From Dendrobium chrysotoxum (taxonomy: Eukaryota > Streptophyta > Magnoliopsida > Asparagales > Orchidaceae), in assembly GCA_019925795.1 (NCBI GenBank), contig CM034313.1:28511710-28575709 (forward strand): a stretch of DNA of 64,000 nucleotides, read 5' to 3'. The notes under the pieces are model-generated. The model had not been told where the DNA came from. It did not search any database and saw only the letters and a list, made by a program, of their open reading frames with translations. Numbering within the stretch: position 1 is the stretch's first letter; every line of letters begins with the position of its first letter. The translations under genes were made by a program, and so were the position numbers. This document shows positions 57,892 to 64,000 of this stretch, piece after piece.

Positions 57892-58599
57892 CTTCCTAAG
57901 ATAAGCTAAGGCATTATAATCAACACTTGAAACATTAACATCAGGATCCAGTGGATTTGAAAGAGAATTTGATTGTTGAGTGGGGATTTGAATTAGATCA
58001 TTAGAGGAAACTTGCCTGCCTTTTTCTTAGAGAGGAAGCCTGGGGGGGGGGGGGTAAAATCTTGCCACCATATAGTTGTACTTGCATGATCTCATTAGAA
58101 GGACAAACTATAGGGGGTGTATGCTCTCCTTAGGCGATTGATTATTATTTTTTGAGTGGGAGTCCAAATTTAAATAATCTATCACGATGGGACTCCCTTG
58201 AAAGTTAATTTCAGGGGTATCACTATCTAATAAGACATCAATTTCAATTCCCCCTTGAGGGGTCAAATCTGGAGAAATGAGTTTTTAAACTTCTTGAGTG
58301 ATCTCAATTAAATCTTGATTATTTTCAATAGAAGAGTTAGTTTGAATTATATTCTCAATATTAATCATCAAAATTTAAGCAGAAGGATTATTCTTTTTAT
58401 TTGATTTTCGACCCTTTTCCTTTGATGGGCAAAGTAAAAGTCAGATAACATTAGTGAGGACAGTGGTTTTAAGCCACCATCCACCACTTGTACACATCTC
58501 TTATCATAAGATTTTCTCTCTACAAAAGTGTCACTCTTTTTATTTTTATTGATTACAGTAGTTCCTATAACTACTAGTGAGGAAATTATCCCAATATCC

Positions 58600-60400
58600 T
58601 CCTACGAAGCCTCTAGGTCAACCTGCCAGATTGGGCCCTAAGCACTTGTTGGTAATCATTAAGAAAGATGAAAGATTTATTAATTAACTTTTTAAATGCC
58701 CGGGATAGTGCTATATCCTAACCATCTTCAATGGACAGATAAAGATTAGATTTTTTACCTGAAATTAATTTGAGAGACCCTTGATCCGAATTGACCAAGT
58801 ACTCCTTTGGAATTATGATATTACTTTGACAGAAATTCTTCTCGAGCCAGTCCTTAAAGACTATACAATCTTCAATTGTATGGCCCAACATATGATGGTA
58901 GGGGCAAAAAGTCAGATCATCCTTCTAATTTACCTCTTTCAGCTTCTTGGCCTCAGGCAATCAAAAATTTGGCTTCTTTTGAAGGCTCTTAAAAATTTTC
59001 CTCATCGACTCCCTTTTAAATGGATATGGATGAGCCAATCACTCTTTAAAAGAAATTGGGTAGGGCTCCCTATTTTGTTGAGAGGTTACTTGAAAGGGTT
59101 GAGACTTCTGAATCTATTGAGGTTATGGAGGATTACTTCATTATGTGCTGGTTGGTTTCTTCCCTTCACAAACAGTAAAAACTGTGCTTGATTTCTTCTC
59201 AAAAGACTTGAATGGTTTGCTAGTTTTCTTCTCCTCAAATAAATCCTTCAAGAATGACATTCTGGAACCCTCTTCCTCTAGATTATTAGCTTTGTTGAGC
59301 AACTTTTCAAAGGATTTAATTATAAACCCCTTTAACAGAAAAGTAATAGGCTCGTGGATATTTTTTAAAAGAATCTCCACTGTATGTTGCTCCTACAACT
59401 GGGGTTCAAATTTCATAGAGAAGTTTCTCCACCTCAAGATGTACTCAACTAAAGACTCGCCCATTTTTTACTTTTCGATGATGAGATCGCCAACGATTAT
59501 GTCCTACTAGACTCCTGAGAATCTCTTTAAGAATAGACCTCGAGCTCTATGAAACTTTTCACTGAACCATTTGATAAATCTGTGTACCACTCAAAAGTAA
59601 TACTGGATAAACTGCTCATAAATTAGCAAAAGAGTAGAGCATCTAACCCTTTTATATTGCAACAGCTCATTCGAAAGTGGGTCAGATGTTGTCTTGGGTT
59701 TTTTAAACCACTAAAAATTTAAGAAGATGTTGGCATAAAGCCTTTTGGATAAGAAACTAAATCATATTCCTCAGGGTAAGGTCTACCCTTTGGAATAGAT
59801 ATAGTCCCTTGAGACTGGGCTAGGGCCTCCCTTACCTGGGTCTCCATCATGTGATGGATGTCCTTACTTACTGGGGAGACTAGAGAAGTAACTTCTAGAA
59901 TCATAGGGATTAAATCTACCTTCCTGCTATGCTCACCCACTATGTGTACTGCAGGTTGCAACAGCTCAGATTGAGGTTATTGGGCTTTAACAATCTGACT
60001 CTACATCTGCTCCATCTTTAGCATCATCTGCTCATTTTTCTTCTCCAGACTCTTGATGTACTCATCTTTTTCATTCAACTTTATTGAGCCATCTGAGTCT
60101 AAATCTATAGCTACAGACTCTTCCTCTTTACCAGAACGGTGTCTTGAAGGCTCAACATCTTTAGCTGATGCTTGGGTTTCAACCATACAGATTTCTCCGT
60201 ATGAATCCTCCTCCATCATCAAATCATCAGTGTCTGGATTAAAAGCTTTGATAACTTTCTTCTTAAGAATATCCCAAATCTCTTGAACTATCTCATCGAC
60301 TGGTCTACCATTGACTGACATAATATCGATGTGTAAATATCCCTTGTATTCAAGCATTTCATCAAATTCTTCCTCATTCAACTAAGAAAGAATGGCCTTA
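58600..60400 (-). pseudogene. gag: Broken gag of element E
   Basis: NPRQHLTHFRMSCC, LDALLFC and FEWYTDL near 59560-59700 form the capsid core of plant Ty3 gag (PF03732 type). Before it are the blocks QVREALAQSQG and PYPEEYDLVSYP; after it FLKDLFEEKKTSKPFK. Nearer protease, HTTVEDCIVFKDWLE reads like a Tat gag C-terminal part. Open frames on plus in this stretch (58781-59191, 59145-59510) are antisense shadows. Confidence 0.7.
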
Positions 60401-60435
60401 ATCTTCAAATCATCTGCAGAAGGCTCTGCTACCAA

Positions 60436-61923
60436 CTAATCTAACATCTCTTCATCAAGATCTAGATCTGTCCCCTCCCCTCCAACTGTCCCAGGGTTAA
60501 TAGTCGTAAGGGTGACATCCTCCATAAGGTGAGGGATATCTAACTTAATAGGTGACAAAGGAGTTTGACAAATGGGGACTCCAATATTAATGATAGTAGA
60601 ATCCTCACATCCCTGAATGGAGAGTAGGGGGACATTAACTCGTGGTGTAAATGGACTATCTCTAATTTGTATTCCTATAGATCTGCTTAACTTGACTGGT
60701 ATATACTGCTCTTCTGGAGGCATGGCCCTCTTGCCCTTAACATCAACTAGTTTCATCTCTTCGACAATCTCTTTAGATTTGGCTATCACAAGGGACAACA
60801 TAGAAAATCTTGAAGGAGGGATTGGTAGTCTACTACTGAAAGGTTGACCCTTACCAGATTTGGTTAAAACTATCTCCTCGATCTTCGCAGATGGGAGGCG
60901 AGGCACCCAGTGATATCCGTCCACTAACATAAATGTGGCAGGCTACTTAACATATTTATTATTTCTCCTCACTGGCTGAGGAGTGAAGTTCCTTACTTCA
61001 GACTTCTCTTCCTTTAAACCTCCTGCTCAAACTTATGTGAGATCACCCCCTTCAATTTCTCATGTATTGTTCTTTAGTTTGACTTGTTTGAACTGCACAG
61101 GTGTGGATGATATTTCTTAACATTCTGGTTCTCAGAGTCTGCTTTTCCTTAGAAGTTCTCTTAATGAATAGTCTACCAGGCATAGTGGAGTATTGTTTAT
61201 CCCGGTAACTCTCTCCTCCATTATGGTAGATGCGAGGGGGTGGGAAAGCCTCCATTTCAAGAGTGGAGAAGAGGTAGGGAGGGTTAGCTCCTAAATAGCC
61301 TCAGGTTCAACCAAACTTAAGGCCTTCTGCTCAGCCATCTTCCTGGTCTTAGTGATCTTTTTCCTGATCCTTCTCAAGTAGTTTTTCTATGCATTCTTAC
61401 TGCTAAAGAGTGTTTCAGTGCTAAAAGTTCCCTTTACAAACATAGAACTGACTTCAGTATCAGTACTAGATTTCTATTTCTTATCCTCCTCTGAGGGTAC
61501 AATAGGTATGGGGGCGATAGCTATTTCCATCTCAATCATGGGAGGAACGTCATCCCATGCCCCTACTACTATCTTGACCACTGGACTGTTCTTATTGCCT
61601 TTAGTGGAAAGGTTAATTATGGTTCCACCATTTACTAACAACCTCAGGGACTTGAAGCCCATCCCAAACTGAACTGTACCATTGTGAATCAGCTCTTCAA
61701 CATGGAGGTCTTGGCCAATTAAGAAAAGTAGATTTCTACCCATTGATTCAGAAGATTGATTATCTGAGATTCCAAAAGAGGAGATTTGAATTAGAGTTTT
61801 AAATTTGAATTTGAAAAGAAGTTTATATTTTATTATGTATATCGAATTATAAGAACTATAATCTGGTATGCGGTGATAAGATATAAAGGTTAACTTTGAT
61901 TTGAAGTAAATTTGAATTTCCAT
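60436..61923 (-). pseudogene. Upstream ORF / N-terminal Gag part of element E
   Basis: Broken frames before the capsid core. Pieces: MGRNLLFLIGQDLHVEELI..., MPGRLFIKRTSKEKQ, VDGYHWVPRLPSAK and an acidic end GGEGTDLDLDEEMLD. Ogre elements carry an ORF before gag, and this may be it or a long Gag N-terminus. I recognise no domain. Confidence 0.5.
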
Positions 61924-63350
61924 TGTATATGTTCAACTACAAGAGAATGTTGTAGAAAATATATAGCAATGATAATCTGGATTTGATTTAAAAGAATTTT
62001 GAAGAGAAGTTAGAATTTTTGAAAGTTGAAGGAATTTCCTCAAATTCTAAAACTCAACGCATTGAATTTACATTCAACATGATGGTTTATAAATTTGAAG
62101 GGACAACAAGGAAATTTTGGTTCGACTCATTCACCCTACTTTCTGATTAAGGGTTAAGATGTCTAAATCTGGGTTTAAATTTGAAGTTGCATTGCATGCA
62201 TTTAACTACAAGAGAATATTGTAGAAAACCCATAGCTATGACGATCGAATTTGATTTGAAAGGGATTCTGAATGGATTTTGAATGTTTGAAATTTTGATA
62301 GAACTTTCTTAGATTTAGGGACTCAATACATTGAGTTTGTTTTTAATATAAAGGTCTGCAAAATTAAAGAGAAAATTCATAGAATTTGGCTTGACCCTTT
62401 CACTACATTGACAAACTAAAGTGAAATGTCAAAATTTGGACTTGACTAAGGGTTTGAATTTACATTGCATACATTAAACTATAAGAAATTATTATAGAAA
62501 ACATGTAACACTGGAAATCAAGGTCAATTTGAAAGAATTTTGAATTTTTGAACATTGGAAGATCTTCTCTAAATTTTAAAACTCAATATGTTGAATATAC
62601 ATTCAACATAAAGGTTTACAAATTTTGAAGGAAGATCTAGGAGTTTTAACTCGACTCATTTACCTTGCTGATTGACTCAAGGGTAAAATGTCGAAGCTTA
62701 GATTTGAGAAGAATTGAAATTTGAAGTTAATTTTGAAAAGGATTGAATTTGTATTATCTATGTTAAACAACAAAAAGGTATTATATGAAACATATGACAA
62801 TAACGATTAAAGTTGAATAATTTTGGAAGGAGATTTGAAAATTTGAAAATCCGGCAGTATCTCTCCTTATTCTTGAAACTCAATATGTTGAATTCGCATT
62901 CAACGTAATGGTTTACAAATTTTAGGGGTGAAGATTCTAAGAAGGTGACTCAACTCTTTCATCCTGACAAACTGTTTGGGAGTGAAATGTTAAAGATCAA
63001 CTTTGTCGGAAGGACTGAAGTTTTGATTCGAGTTTGAAGAGGATGTCTATACTGTATCACATATACTAAATTATAAGAATTATAATCCCATATATAATGA
63101 TAAGATATAGAGATCGATTAGGATTTGACAAAGGTAGAATTCTGCTAGAGAATTGAAACTTTGATTTTGGGATTGAAGGATTTTCTGTAAATTGTGAAAC
63201 TTAGAATGGTTGAGATTTGTTTGAGCATGCTAGCTTACAACAATTACAAGAGGGCTTTGAAAAGTTTGGATTGACTCTTTTGCTCTATCAATAAACTTAG
63301 AGATAAAATGTTAAAGCTCGACTTTAACAGAGATTCCTCACACACCTCTC
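61820..63350. repeat. Tandem repeats of ~250-320 bp in the 5' leader of E
   Basis: Two anchors recur in step: CTCAATATGTTGA-like at 62053, 62332, 62582, 62879, 63200 (intervals 279, 250, 297, 321), and ACTACAAGAGAAT-like near 61933, 62213, 62478, 62768, 63070. Several units also hold TTGAAT...ATTCAA dyads. Copies are well diverged. They lie between primer site and first ORF. Confidence 0.7.
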
Positions 63351-63489
63351 TTTTGACATGTCTTACTTGATGTCGGCTACACTCACCCAAGGAAGAAATG
63401 GGCAGATGGACCAATAGAAGAAGGGTAGTTAAAACTACTGATATAATAAAATTTGTACAGCTACTAAAGATGGAGAGAGAGATTTTTCT

Positions 63490-63504
63490 CCAGTAGAGTC
63501 GCCA
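63490..63504 (-). other. Primer binding site of element E (tRNA-Arg-like)
   Basis: TGGCGACTCTACTGG on minus, six bases inside the LTR. Ogre elements use a tRNA-Arg primer of this sequence type. Confidence 0.75.
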
Positions 63505-63510
63505 TTTTTT

Positions 63511-64000
63511 TGTTTGATTAAAAAAAAGTTGTTTGAGTTTTCAAAAAATTTAATTTTCTTTGGGAGAATTTAATTGCTAAAATTTTAGTTTTAAAATCAA
63601 ACACGTCACTATGAATAATATATCACCTCAAGAGGTGAATATATTATTCTCTAATATATTCAAATAATAAAATTTTAAATTCATCATGATTATCGTAGTC
63701 AAACTCAAGGAAGAATCACATATAACTCTAGAGGGTCAAAATGAAATTTGATTGAGTGTTTGACTATAATAATCTGAATAAAAGATCATTAATTTCATAA
63801 TCAATATCCTGATAATGAAATGATATATCTTCCTGGAGAAAGAAGATATCGTTTACTACCAATTATTTGAAAATGATGATAATGATCATTATATTTTATT
63901 TACCTAAAAATAATCATTTAAGATTTTGAAAACTTGAATTTAAAAATAGATCAGCATTTCTATATCTCCTATAAGTGTAAGCCCTCGTAGTTAATTACAT
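63511..64000 (-). repeat. 5' LTR of element E, cut by the window edge
   Basis: Matches 34754-35243 from TGTTTGATTAAAAAAAAG on. The rest lies outside the window. Confidence 0.85.

Larger units (their letters stand above)
34754..64000 (-). mobile_element. Element E: giant Tat/Ogre-like Ty3 retrotransposon (runs off the window)
   Basis: Direct repeats start at 34754 and 63511 with the same TGTTTGATTAAAAAAAAG and continue alike to the window edge. Just inside the right repeat the minus strand reads TGGCGACTCTACTGG, like the tRNA-Arg primer site of Ogre elements. Minus order: leader with tandem repeats, upstream ORF, gag, protease, RT, RNase H, second (archaeal-type) RNase H, integrase, 3' UTR with tandem repeats, 3' LTR. 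Less the nested C it spans at least 19.5 kb, in the Ogre range. All frames are broken. Confidence 0.85.

Noticed and set aside
58781..59510. Plus-strand genes over 120 codons
   Set aside because: Antisense shadows of the broken gag of element E on minus.

Overview
This window is plant nuclear DNA, AT-rich and built almost wholly from nested, decayed LTR retrotransposons. I found no intact host protein gene, tRNA, rRNA or CRISPR array. The plant origin follows from the element types: Ty1/copia elements of the Sirevirus kind primed by initiator-Met tRNA, a Ty3/gypsy element of the Tat/Ogre kind primed by what looks like tRNA-Arg, a chromovirus-like Ty3 element, and a small hAT-like element. The species cannot be told from the sequence.

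Layout. 1-1561 is unassigned AT-rich DNA. 1562-6969 is copia element A (minus strand), a gag-only derivative with both LTRs. 8209-9957 and about 26950-28562 are two LTR copies of a fourth copia family, D (minus). Between them lies a Ty3 chromovirus-like element F (plus), split by copia element B (12827-23184, minus), which has both LTRs, TG...CA ends and a perfect 5-bp target duplication (gttta). B carries gag, pol and an extra ORF between pol and its 3' LTR. 29323-30081 is a short inverted-repeat element with a GC-rich core. From 34754 to beyond the right edge runs a giant Tat/Ogre-like element E (minus), whose integrase is split by copia element C (43465-53170, plus; target duplication cctcc).

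The most interesting signal is in the U3 parts of all four copia families A, B, C and D. Each carries arrays of a 15-bp odd palindrome, often as pairs or strings whose starts are 19-21 bp apart (linkers of 4-6 bp that differ in sequence). Two half-site types occur: ATCGTAC (B, C, decayed in D) and ATCGTCC (A). They differ by a change made on both arms, so the dyad is kept. In B a further copy of the array lies inside the element, between the pol stop and the extra ORF, directly upstream of a TATA box, a pyrimidine-rich leader and an ATG. This looks like a dedicated internal promoter for the extra ORF. A second unexplained signal is a string of six 27-29-bp units, each with a small dyad, in the 3' untranslated region of A and C in largely the same order.

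How the parts relate: each element once supplied its own gag/pol, but every reading frame here is broken by stops or frameshifts, often at G-to-A or C-to-T changes as expected of methylated, silenced repeats. B and C are the youngest insertions, since they interrupt F and E and keep their target duplications. E has tandem repeats in both its 5' leader (about 61.8-63.3 kb) and its 3' UTR (40.6-43.3 kb).
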